Shown here one piece after another: positions 1-6,025 of a stretch of DNA of 6,025 nt (position 1 is the first letter of the stretch; the number at the start of each line of letters is the position of its first letter). Position numbers and translations under genes: made by a program. Origin of the DNA: an uncultured Selenomonadaceae bacterium (GTDB taxonomy: Bacteria > Bacillota > Negativicutes > Selenomonadales > Selenomonadaceae); contig CAJONF010000193.1 of NCBI GenBank assembly GCA_905236665.1, positions 1-6,025 of the forward strand, written 5' to 3'. Under the pieces are notes generated by a model. It was not told the origin of the DNA. It searched no databases and saw only the letters and a program-made list of their open reading frames with translations.

Positions 1-833
1 CCGCTTTTTACCTTTAATGACTGTACGCCAAACAAAACATTTGTAGAAAAAATAATCTGTCGCGGATTTTCCTTAACTTGAAGATAATTATAGATTGATT
101 CGCCCTCGTAAAGCAGATTTTTTTCCCAAAATGCAAAACTATTTGAGTTTCCAAGCACAGAAAATATAATAAAAATCGAAATTGCACCTGCGCTGATGAA
201 TTTTTTGCCAATACTAAAAAAATAAATTACGCCGATTAGTAGGAGAATGCCGGAGAAAATCAAAAATGTTATCGCGGTGCCGACTGCAGGAATTGTGACA
301 AATGTTGGCAAAAAAGTCCCGATTATACTGCCGATTGTGTTAAACGCATTCAAATTTCCGACGATTCGCCCGTTATTTTCTAAATTATCGGTTGCATATT
401 TCACTAAAGACGGTGTAACCGTGCCCAAAATGAACAAAGGCAGAACAAAAATCGCCATACACGATAAAAACGCCGCCCAAATTAATAAATTCGTGTCTAT
501 AGTGATGATTAATGCTCCCGCAATGCCCAAAATTAAATATTTTCCTAAAATTGGTATCGCGCCGATCCAAATTGCAGCAAAAATTAATCTGCGGTATAAT
601 TTTTCGGGATTTTTATCTGAGTCTGCGCGTCTTCCGCCCCAAACATTGCCCAAAGCAAGCGCGATCATAATTGTACCGATAATTATTGTCCAAACGATTT
701 GCGATGAGCTAAAATATGGTGCAAGAAGTCGGCTGGCTCCCAATTCAACCGCCATTATCGACATTCCCGAAAAAAATTCCGTAGCGTAAAGAAAATTTTT
801 GTTTTTGAGCAGAAAAGATGATGCTTTTTCCAT
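1..833 (-). CDS. Membrane-fused spermidine synthase-like protein (N-terminal 277 residues; C-terminus beyond the window)
   Basis: Reading the minus strand from ATG at 833 gives 277 uninterrupted codons that run off the left edge. The start is supported by AAGGAG six bases upstream. Residues about 15-228 are very hydrophobic, with roughly seven likely membrane segments (near 15-35, 46-63, 82-110, 115-137, 164-182, 185-206 and 212-228). Between them lie motifs typical of the membrane part of fused spermidine synthases: ELGASRLLAPYF at 30-41, VWTIIIG at 47-53, GGRRAD at 66-71 and GTVTPSLVKYA at 137-147. Residues 243-253 (EGESIYNYLQV) match the opening strand of the polyamine synthase fold. In the family, that domain transfers aminopropyl groups from decarboxylated S-adenosylmethionine to putrescine. 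The nucleotide-binding GxGDG region and the catalytic aspartate would lie outside the window, so activity cannot be judged; many membrane-fused homologues have no proven substrate. It is transcribed away from hisH. Confidence 0.82.
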   Translation of the reverse strand, partial: MEKASSFLLKNKNFLYATEFFSGMSIMAVELGASRLLAPYFSSSQIVWTIIIGTIMIALALGNVWGGRRADSDKNPEKLYRRLIFAAIWIGAIPILGKYLILGIAGALIITIDTNLLIWAAFLSCMAIFVLPLFILGTVTPSLVKYATDNLENNGRIVGNLNAFNTIGSIIGTFLPTFVTIPAVGTAITFLIFSGILLLIGVIYFFSIGKKFISAGAISIFIIFSVLGNSNSFAFWEKNLLYEGESIYNYLQVKENPRQIIFSTNVLFGVQSLKVKS

Positions 834-839
834 TTTTAA

Positions 840-845
840 CTCCTT
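840..845 (-). promoter_or_regulatory. Ribosome binding site of the minus-strand spermidine synthase-like gene
   Basis: The minus strand reads AAGGAG, then six bases, then ATG at 833. This fixes the start of the membrane protein. The site is separated by a single base from the oppositely oriented site of hisH. Confidence 0.75.
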
Positions 846-846
846 T

Positions 847-852
847 GGAGGT
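847..852 (+). promoter_or_regulatory. Ribosome binding site of hisH
   Basis: GGAGGT lies six bases before the ATG at 859. It decides the start in favour of 859 over the in-frame TTG at 799, which would add 20 residues unlike any HisH N-terminus. Together with the site at 840-845 it forms CTCC-TTT-GGAG, a short inverted repeat that is probably just two face-to-face ribosome binding sites. Confidence 0.8.
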
Positions 853-858
853 GTTTTT

Positions 859-1458
859 ATGATAGTTTTGATTGATTATGGCGTAGGAAATCTTTACAGC
901 GTGGCAAAAGCTGTGGCAAGTGTGGGCGGCGATGTGAAAATTTCTAGTTCTGCTGACGATATTAAGCGTGCCGAGAAAATTATTTTGCCCGGCGTCGGAG
1001 CTTTTGGCGATTGTATGAAAAATCTTGAGGCTACAGGCTTGATTCCGACGATTAAACAGGAAATTTTTGACGGAAAAAAGATTTTGGGCATATGTGTTGG
1101 TTTGCAAATCATGTTCGCGGGCAGTGAAGAAAGTCCTTTTATTGAAGGATTGAATTTTTTCGGCGGAAATGTAAAAAAAATTCGCGCAGGCGATTTAAAA
1201 ATTCCGCACATGGGTTGGAATTCTGTTAAATTCGGTGGATCCAAACTCTTTGCTGGCTTGAGCGGCGAGCCTTACTTTTATTTCGTGCATAGCTATCACG
1301 CAAGCCCCGACGATAAAAATATAATCGCGGCGACGACAATTTACGGCGAAACGATTACAGCGGCTCTTGAGTTTGAAAATATTTTCGCGACGCAATTTCA
1401 CCCCGAAAAATCTGGCGATGTCGGCTTGCAAGTCCTTAAAAATTTCGTCGAGTTGTAA
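859..1458 (+). CDS. hisH: Imidazole glycerol phosphate synthase, glutaminase subunit HisH
   Basis: This 199-residue protein has the usual length of HisH, a class I glutamine amidotransferase. It releases ammonia from glutamine and passes it to HisF, which makes imidazole glycerol phosphate and AICAR in histidine synthesis in the cytoplasm. The N-terminus MIVLIDYGVGNL is typical. LPGVGAFG at 43-50 is the oxyanion-side loop, and GICVGLQ at 77-83 carries the nucleophile Cys79. IPHMGWN at 115-121 is a hallmark that separates HisH from other amidotransferases, FVHSYH lies at 142-147, and QFHPEKS at 179-185 supplies His181 and Glu183 of the triad. All catalytic residues are present. No hisF, hisA or other his gene is in view, so its partner must be encoded elsewhere. 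A HisH-like partner in surface-sugar amidination is the main alternative, but nothing nearby supports it. Its promoter must lie inside the divergent gene, and transcription probably ends at the hairpin at 1609-1643. Confidence 0.95.
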   Translation: MIVLIDYGVGNLYSVAKAVASVGGDVKISSSADDIKRAEKIILPGVGAFGDCMKNLEATGLIPTIKQEIFDGKKILGICVGLQIMFAGSEESPFIEGLNFFGGNVKKIRAGDLKIPHMGWNSVKFGGSKLFAGLSGEPYFYFVHSYHASPDDKNIIAATTIYGETITAALEFENIFATQFHPEKSGDVGLQVLKNFVEL

Positions 1459-1607
1459 AAATCCCATATACAGAATTTTTATCCGAATTTATTTTGTGCC
1501 CCGCTGAAGAAGATTTTTACCGTGCAGAAGATTTGGAGGTTAAAATTTTCAAGATAGACCTTTTCAATATGAATAAGAGCCTAAAAAAAATGAAAAACGC
1601 GTTATAA
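1440..1607 (+). pseudogene. Open frame without a clear start behind hisH; possible 3' remnant of a gene
   Basis: I do not recognise this frame. It is open from 1440, inside the last codons of hisH, to TAA at 1605-1607. It translates to about 55 residues with a soluble, protein-like make-up: CPAEEDFYRAEDLEVKIFK around residues 20-38, ending in the basic stretch MNKSLKKMKNAL. There is no ATG before 1569 and no ribosome binding site at a useful distance from an ATG, GTG or TTG. A GGAGGT at 1535-1540 could only serve a very rare ATT start at 1545, giving 20 residues. The stop falls one base before the intrinsic terminator, as is usual at the true end of a gene. I infer that it may be the tail of a former downstream partner of hisH whose 5' part was deleted. 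Chance openness is possible: another frame here is also open from 1459 to about 1556. Confidence 0.3.
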
Positions 1608-1608
1608 A

Positions 1609-1643
1609 AACTCCTTGCCAATCGGTGAGGAGTTGATTTTTTT
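1609..1643 (+). terminator. Rho-independent terminator behind hisH
   Basis: An 11-bp stem pairs AACTCCTTGCC (1609-1619) with GGTGAGGAGTT (1624-1634), with two G-U pairs and the four-base loop AATC. A run of seven T follows at 1637-1643. It ends the hisH transcript and isolates it from recJ. The upstream A-run could give weaker termination on the minus strand, but no minus-strand gene is known to need it. Confidence 0.87.
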
Positions 1644-1644
1644 G

Positions 1645-1673
1645 TAGACAGTTTGAATAAAGAATTGTAAAAT
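1645..1673 (+). promoter_or_regulatory. Predicted sigma-A/sigma-70-type promoter of the recJ-rel operon
   Basis: TAGACA at 1645-1650 matches the -35 consensus in five of six bases. TAAAAT at 1668-1673 matches the -10 consensus in five of six, and the spacer is exactly 17 bp. Transcription would start near 1680, leaving a leader of about 28 bases before recJ, too short for a riboswitch or attenuator. The promoter starts two bases after the T-run of the preceding terminator. Confidence 0.65.
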
Positions 1674-1696
1674 TAACCTGAAAAATGAACAAGGAC

Positions 1697-1702
1697 GGAG
1701 GG
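1697..1702 (+). promoter_or_regulatory. Ribosome binding site of recJ
   Basis: GGAGGG lies five bases before the ATG at 1708. It favours that ATG over the in-frame GTG at 1702, which would overlap the site itself. An AAGGA at 1691-1695 could serve the GTG, so a protein two residues longer is not fully excluded. Confidence 0.7.
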
Positions 1703-1707
1703 TGACA

Positions 1708-3789
1708 ATGCGAAAGAAATGGATAGTAAAAAATACGCCGGAAGTGCAAGTAATAGCAGAAAGATTGGGAGTAAGCGAATTAACCGCAACAATTTTATCG
1801 CATCGCGGTATAAAGGATGAGCAGACGGCTAAAAATTTTTTAAATCCGGAAGCCGCGCCCTTTCACGATCCGTTTTTGATGTTGGGAATGCGAGCGGCAG
1901 TTGACAGGATAAAAAAAGCACTGAATGCCCAGGAGAAAATCTGTGTTTATGGTGATTATGACGTGGACGGAATGAGCGCGTCAGCGATTTTGATACGAAC
2001 GTTAAAAAAATTTGGTGCGCAGGTTGAAAGTTATATACCCGCTCGCGCTGAAGGTTACGGCATGAATTTGCCCGCGCTGATGAAAATTTCTGCGGAAGGA
2101 TTTACGCTTTTAATCAGCGTGGACTGCGGAATAACTAATGAGAAAGAAATTTCCGCCGTGAAAGATTCTCTTGACGTAATTGTTACCGATCATCATTTGC
2201 CCGCGTTGGAAGGGATTAAATCCGCCGTGGCAGTCGTTGATCCGAATCAAAAAGGCTGTCCCTACCCTGAAAAAAATTTATGCGGTGCGGGAGTTGCATT
2301 TAAATTAAGTCAAGCACTCGCGCAGGAACTTGACGGCGTAGATTTTCAAACTTACACAACGGATATTGAGCTTGCCGCGCTAGCAACCGTTGCCGATTTA
2401 GTTCCGCTTGTCGGTGAAAATAGAAAAATTGTTCGCATGGGTTTAAAGGAAATGGAACAAACTACCTGCGTTGGCTTGAAAGCGTTGGTTGTAGTTTCCG
2501 GTCGCGAAGATAAGAAAATTGCCGCGGGACACGTTGCTTTTCAAATTGCGCCGCGTCTAAATTCTGTAGGAAGATTGCGCAATGCCAGCGAAGGCTTGAA
2601 ACTTTTGCTCACCGAGGACGCGGAAGAGGCTAAAACTTTGGCTAGACGTTTAAACAAGATGAATCAACGCCGAAAAGAAATTGAGTCGCAGATTTTAGCC
2701 GAGGCTGAAGAAAAAGTTCGGTTTCTGCGCGAAAAACGCGGTGGAGATTTGAGCACGCTGGTTATCGCGGGTGAAGGTTGGCAAGAAGGCGTTATCGGTC
2801 TCACGGCGTCGAAATTAATCGAACGCTACAACTTGCCGACGATTATTTTAACCACGCAGGACGGAATTTTATATCGCGGTTCCTGCAGAAGTATTCCAGC
2901 GTTGCACATGAAAAACGCCCTTGACAGTATGGCAGAAATTTTCGAGCAATACGGCGGACATTCTCAAGCGGCGGGACTTTCAATTTCCGCTAAAAATTTG
3001 CCCGAACTTGAACGGCGTTTTGATGAATATGTTCGTAAAAATCTGCGCGACGAAGATTTTCAGCCGATTTTAAACGTTGACGCGCTGATTCACCCCGCGC
3101 AGATAACTTTAGAGGTTGCAGACGAGTTTAACAAGTTCGAGCCTTATGGTTTAGGCAATCCGCACCCGATTTTAGCTTTTAAAAATGTTCGCGGGACTGC
3201 TGCGCGTGCAATCGGCAAAGACGGTAGCCACTTAAGCTTTTTAATTTCTTCTGAATCACCAACCCTGCCGAATATTCGTGCTGTTGCGTGGAATTGCGGA
3301 AATTTAGCACCGCTGGTCGAAAATGAATCGATAGATATTGCTTACGAACCGTCGCTAGATTTTTGGCAGGGAGAAGTTCGGATTCAATGCGCCGTATCGA
3401 GTTTGGAGCCGGTTGAAATCGAAAATGAATTCCCAAATCGTGAACAACTTGTCACTGTTTATAATTTTTTGCGCCGAGCACGGATTCTTACGGGAAAATA
3501 TGATTTGTGCGCACTGGTTAAGGCGTTCAATGAAGAAAGCGGCAAAAATTTTTCAACATACTCATTTGACAGCGCAGTTAAAATTTTTGAGGAACTTGGA
3601 TTGATTATAATTAATCGCGAGAACGGAAATTTTGAACTTCCGCGCCCAAAAAATAAATTGGAGCTGATGAACTCAAGGATATACAGATTGGGAAGGAGGG
3701 AGCAGGGAATTGAAATTGATAAATCGCCGAAAAACGGAAAAATAATTTCTATGGAGGCAATTTCAAAGTTTCGTTCCCTAAAAACATGA
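1708..3789 (+). CDS. recJ: Single-stranded-DNA-specific 5'-3' exonuclease RecJ
   Basis: This 693-residue protein belongs to the DHH phosphoesterase superfamily. RecJ degrades single-stranded DNA 5' to 3' in recombination repair, mismatch repair and rescue of stalled forks, using Mn2+ or Mg2+. The DHH domain shows DYDVDG at 83-88, DCG at 139-141, the name-giving DHH at 161-163, VVDPNQ at 176-181 and LATVADLVPL at 225-234. APRLNSVGRL at 281-290 is the conserved link region. The DHHA1 domain follows, with EGWQEGVIG at 356-364, SCRS at 392-395 and GGHSQAAG at 416-423. An OB-type DNA-binding domain contains FEPYGLGNPHP at 477-487. All metal-binding motifs are intact. Residues about 575-693 form a further region seen in many Firmicutes RecJ proteins but absent from the shorter E. 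coli enzyme (about 577 residues); its middle part (about 580-648) looks like a small helical or winged-helix domain. The gene has its own promoter and overlaps the next gene by four bases. Confidence 0.96.
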   Translation: MRKKWIVKNTPEVQVIAERLGVSELTATILSHRGIKDEQTAKNFLNPEAAPFHDPFLMLGMRAAVDRIKKALNAQEKICVYGDYDVDGMSASAILIRTLKKFGAQVESYIPARAEGYGMNLPALMKISAEGFTLLISVDCGITNEKEISAVKDSLDVIVTDHHLPALEGIKSAVAVVDPNQKGCPYPEKNLCGAGVAFKLSQALAQELDGVDFQTYTTDIELAALATVADLVPLVGENRKIVRMGLKEMEQTTCVGLKALVVVSGREDKKIAAGHVAFQIAPRLNSVGRLRNASEGLKLLLTEDAEEAKTLARRLNKMNQRRKEIESQILAEAEEKVRFLREKRGGDLSTLVIAGEGWQEGVIGLTASKLIERYNLPTIILTTQDGILYRGSCRSIPALHMKNALDSMAEIFEQYGGHSQAAGLSISAKNLPELERRFDEYVRKNLRDEDFQPILNVDALIHPAQITLEVADEFNKFEPYGLGNPHPILAFKNVRGTAARAIGKDGSHLSFLISSESPTLPNIRAVAWNCGNLAPLVENESIDIAYEPSLDFWQGEVRIQCAVSSLEPVEIENEFPNREQLVTVYNFLRRARILTGKYDLCALVKAFNEESGKNFSTYSFDSAVKIFEELGLIIINRENGNFELPRPKNKLELMNSRIYRLGRREQGIEIDKSPKNGKIISMEAISKFRSLKT

Positions 3790-6011
3790 ATGACAAGGAC
3801 AAACCACCCGTCACGATAAAATTTTTGATGGATACGGTTAAAAACTATCAGCCGGACGCAGATTTAGAATTAATAGAGCGAGCGTATTTAGTTGCAAAAG
3901 AAGGTCACGCCGGTCAAACGCGTGCATCGGGCGAGCCATACATAAATCACCCGCTAAACGTCGCGGCGATTTTAGCAGAATTGCAATTAGATGACACGAC
4001 AATAGCCGCCGCAATTTTGCATGACGTGGTAGAAGATACAATTTTCACTTTGGACGAGCTAAAGGATATGTTTGGCGAAGAAATCGCGCTTTTAATCGAT
4101 GGCGTGACGAAAATCGGACAAATTTATTTCAAAACAAAAGAGCAACAGCAAATCGAAGCTTACAGAAAATTAATTATAGCCACGGCAAAAGATCTGCGTG
4201 TTATTTTAATAAAGTTAGCCGACCGTTTGCATAATATGCGAACTTTAAAATTCATGCGCGAAGATAAACGTAAAAGAATTGCAAAGGAAACATTGGAACT
4301 TTATGCGCCGCTGGCAAATCGTCTTGGAATTTCAAATATCAAATGGGAATTGGAAGATTTAAGTTTGCGGTATCTTGAACCGGATATTTATTATGATTTA
4401 GTTGAGCACGTCAAGCAAAAACGTCGTGAAAGACAGATTTACATCAGCGAGGCAGTTAGACTTATCGAGGAAGAGTTCGACGAATTGGAAATTCACGCGT
4501 CGATAAGTGGGCGCGCTAAACATTTCTACAGCATTTATAAAAAAATGATGCGCGATCATAAAGATATCGGCGAAATTTACGATTTATCCGCCGTTAGAAT
4601 TTTAGTTGACGATATTAAGGACTGCTACAACGTTTTGGGCGTAATTCATTCAAAATGGCGACCAATCCCCGGACGTTTTAAAGATTATATCGCCATGCCG
4701 AAGAGTAACGGTTATCGTTCGTTGCATACAACGGTTATGGCATTGGGTTATCCGCTAGAAATTCAAATTCGGACGTTCGCCATGCACAAAATTTCCGAAT
4801 ATGGCGTTGCGGCGCATTGGAAATACAAAGAAAGCGGCTCAAGTAAGCCGGCAAACAGTGAACGAGACCAAAAAATTTCTTGGCTTAGGCAAATGGCTAA
4901 ACTTCAGAAGGAAATTAAAGATCCTAAAGAATATTTAGAAGCTTTAAAGCTGGATTTTTTTAGCGATGAAGTTTTTGTCTTCACTCCTGGACGAGATTTG
5001 ATAGTTTTGCCAAAAGGTTCCAATCCGATTGACTTTGCATATAGAATTCACACGCAAGTTGGTCATCATTGCGTCGGCGCGAAGGTAAATGGACGAATTG
5101 TTCCGCTTGAATACAAATTACAGAACGGAGATTTTGTCGAAGTCGTCACAAATCGTTCAAATAATGGTCCAAGCCGCGATTGGTTGAATATTGTAGCCTC
5201 TAGTGACACGAGAAATAAAATTCGTTCGTGGTTTAAGCGAGAAAATCGCGAAGAAAATATAAACCGCGGTCGAGAAATGATAGAAAACGAATTAAAAAAG
5301 CTAGGATACATTCCAAAAGAACTTTTGAAGGAAAATAGGCTTGCTGAAGTTGCAAAACGTATGAATATTTCCAATGAAGATGATTTATTGGCGGGAATTG
5401 GTTACGGCGGCGCATCTGCTCATTCCGTCGTAACAAAACTTGTTGAAATGCATAAAAAAGATTTCGCGGATAATAATTCCCCCGATATTTCAGCTTTGCT
5501 CGCCGAAATTAAACAAATTCCCGATAAAAATAACCGAAAAAATTCTGAACACGGCGTTTTAGTTGAAGGTGAGCGAGGATTTTTTGTTCGGCTGGCAAAA
5601 TGTTGCAATCCCATTCCTGGCGACGAAATTTTTGGTTATATTACTCGTGGACGCGGCGTAACTGTGCACAGAGCAGATTGTCCGAACGTTTTAAACGGCA
5701 CAAACGACTTGGAACGCATGATTGAAGTTAGTTGGGACACAATCGGTGATAGATTTTATACTGTGGAACTTGAAATTGTCTGCGAAGATAAATCCGGCGT
5801 GCTTGCGGAGTTAATTTCTATTCCTGCTGAGACAAAATTAAATCTGCAATCGATTCACGCCACACCAAACAAATATAATAAGACTTCAACCGTAAAATTA
5901 GGCGTCGAAGTTAATAATGCCGCTCAAGTTGCCGCGCTGATGAATAAATTGCGCCGCGTCGAGAGCGTTTACAGCGTTTCTCGCCCAATGAAAGTTGCTG
6001 GGGGTGATTGA
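3786..6011 (+). CDS. rel: Bifunctional (p)ppGpp synthetase/hydrolase of the RelA/SpoT (Rel) family
   Basis: This 741-residue protein has the full length of a long Rel. It makes (p)ppGpp from ATP and GTP or GDP on starved ribosomes and also degrades it. The HD hydrolase domain is intact: His55, His79-Asp80, Glu83-Asp84, Asp146 and Asn150. The synthetase domain keeps Arg243, Lys245, Asp266, Tyr310 and Glu325, and these sit two positions after the residues described in the Streptococcus Rel structure. RFKD at 297-300 is the RxKD form typical of bifunctional enzymes, not the ExDD form of synthetase-only RelA. A TGS domain (about 390-455), a helical region, a zinc-finger-like domain with Cys606, Cys607, His628 and Cys632, and a C-terminal ACT domain (about 657-735) complete it. 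The ATG overlaps the recJ stop as ATGA, and no good ribosome binding site precedes it, so translation probably depends on ribosomes finishing recJ. A later start (Met15, 3828) has no better site and would cut into the N-terminus. The symbol relA is also used for this family. Confidence 0.96.
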   Translation: MNDKDKPPVTIKFLMDTVKNYQPDADLELIERAYLVAKEGHAGQTRASGEPYINHPLNVAAILAELQLDDTTIAAAILHDVVEDTIFTLDELKDMFGEEIALLIDGVTKIGQIYFKTKEQQQIEAYRKLIIATAKDLRVILIKLADRLHNMRTLKFMREDKRKRIAKETLELYAPLANRLGISNIKWELEDLSLRYLEPDIYYDLVEHVKQKRRERQIYISEAVRLIEEEFDELEIHASISGRAKHFYSIYKKMMRDHKDIGEIYDLSAVRILVDDIKDCYNVLGVIHSKWRPIPGRFKDYIAMPKSNGYRSLHTTVMALGYPLEIQIRTFAMHKISEYGVAAHWKYKESGSSKPANSERDQKISWLRQMAKLQKEIKDPKEYLEALKLDFFSDEVFVFTPGRDLIVLPKGSNPIDFAYRIHTQVGHHCVGAKVNGRIVPLEYKLQNGDFVEVVTNRSNNGPSRDWLNIVASSDTRNKIRSWFKRENREENINRGREMIENELKKLGYIPKELLKENRLAEVAKRMNISNEDDLLAGIGYGGASAHSVVTKLVEMHKKDFADNNSPDISALLAEIKQIPDKNNRKNSEHGVLVEGERGFFVRLAKCCNPIPGDEIFGYITRGRGVTVHRADCPNVLNGTNDLERMIEVSWDTIGDRFYTVELEIVCEDKSGVLAELISIPAETKLNLQSIHATPNKYNKTSTVKLGVEVNNAAQVAALMNKLRRVESVYSVSRPMKVAGGD

Positions 6012-6013
6012 TT

Positions 6014-6020
6014 GGAAGGA
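6014..6020 (+). promoter_or_regulatory. Probable ribosome binding site of a gene starting just beyond the window
   Basis: GGAAGGA follows the rel stop codon by two bases, and no terminator is visible between them. The next gene is therefore probably in the same operon. In many Firmicutes the gene after rel is dtd (D-aminoacyl-tRNA deacylase), but nothing of it can be seen here. Confidence 0.45.
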
Positions 6021-6025
6021 ATTTA

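Noticed and set aside
758..786. TCGACA as a possible -35 box for hisH
   Set aside because: No acceptable -10 box lies 16-18 bp downstream; the best is a three-of-six match.
247..789. A 180-codon open frame on the + strand
   Set aside because: It lies opposite the minus-strand membrane protein, whose translation shows family motifs and a good ribosome binding site. The + frame gives no recognisable protein.
840..850. Inverted repeat CTCC-TTT-GGAG as a possible operator
   Set aside because: It is fully explained by two opposed Shine-Dalgarno sequences and is too short to claim as a regulator site.
799..858. N-terminal extension of hisH from TTG at 799
   Set aside because: The ATG at 859 has GGAGGT at ideal spacing and begins with the standard HisH N-terminus; the extension would overlap the divergent gene.
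745..1107. A 120-codon open frame on the minus strand across the divergent gap
   Set aside because: It overlaps hisH and the membrane protein gene in another frame, has no ribosome binding site seen, and shows no family features.
3413..3604. A 63-codon open frame within recJ
   Set aside because: It lies inside the RecJ C-terminal coding region in another frame, with no ribosome binding site and no recognisable features.
3691..3698. Strong Shine-Dalgarno-like AAGGAGGG inside recJ
   Set aside because: The only starts at useful spacing lead to a frame of about 11 codons; it encodes Arg-Arg and neighbours of RecJ and need not be a start signal.
6012..6025. TTG at 6012 as the start of the next gene
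   Set aside because: The G-rich stretch before it lies in the rel coding end, and GGAAGGA just behind it looks more like a site for a start beyond the window; the window ends too soon to decide.

Overview
The window carries four protein genes: one divergent gene cut off by the left edge, then hisH, recJ and a long RelA/SpoT-type gene, all three on the + strand. The DNA is moderately AT-rich, uses strong GGAGG-type ribosome binding sites, and has RecJ with a long C-terminal extension directly next to a bifunctional Rel. This points to a bacterium of the Firmicutes (Bacillota) line. A Negativicutes/Selenomonad-like member is my best guess, but it is inferred from gene style and order, not from a search.

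Left part (1-858): a minus-strand gene begins at 833 and runs off the left edge. Its 277 visible residues form a multi-pass membrane domain followed by the first strand of a spermidine-synthase domain, so it looks like a membrane-fused polyamine-synthase-like protein. Only 25 bp separate its start codon from that of hisH, and their two Shine-Dalgarno sequences sit back to back in that gap.

Middle (859-1707): hisH encodes the glutaminase subunit of imidazole glycerol phosphate synthase and stands without other histidine genes in view. After it comes an open frame (1440-1607) with protein-like composition but no good start. It stops one base before a strong intrinsic terminator and may be a gene remnant. 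A near-consensus promoter follows the terminator at once and should drive the next operon.

Right part (1708-6025): recJ (single-strand DNA 5'-3' exonuclease) and rel ((p)ppGpp synthetase/hydrolase) overlap by four bases (ATGA), and rel lacks a good ribosome binding site of its own, so the two are probably translationally coupled. A Shine-Dalgarno-like sequence after the rel stop suggests the operon continues past the window.

The four main genes belong to well-known families, and I found no evidence of an undescribed system, CRISPR array, mobile element or RNA gene. The points of interest are the arrangement of the divergent pair, the orphan hisH, the unexplained frame behind it, and the coupling of recJ to rel.
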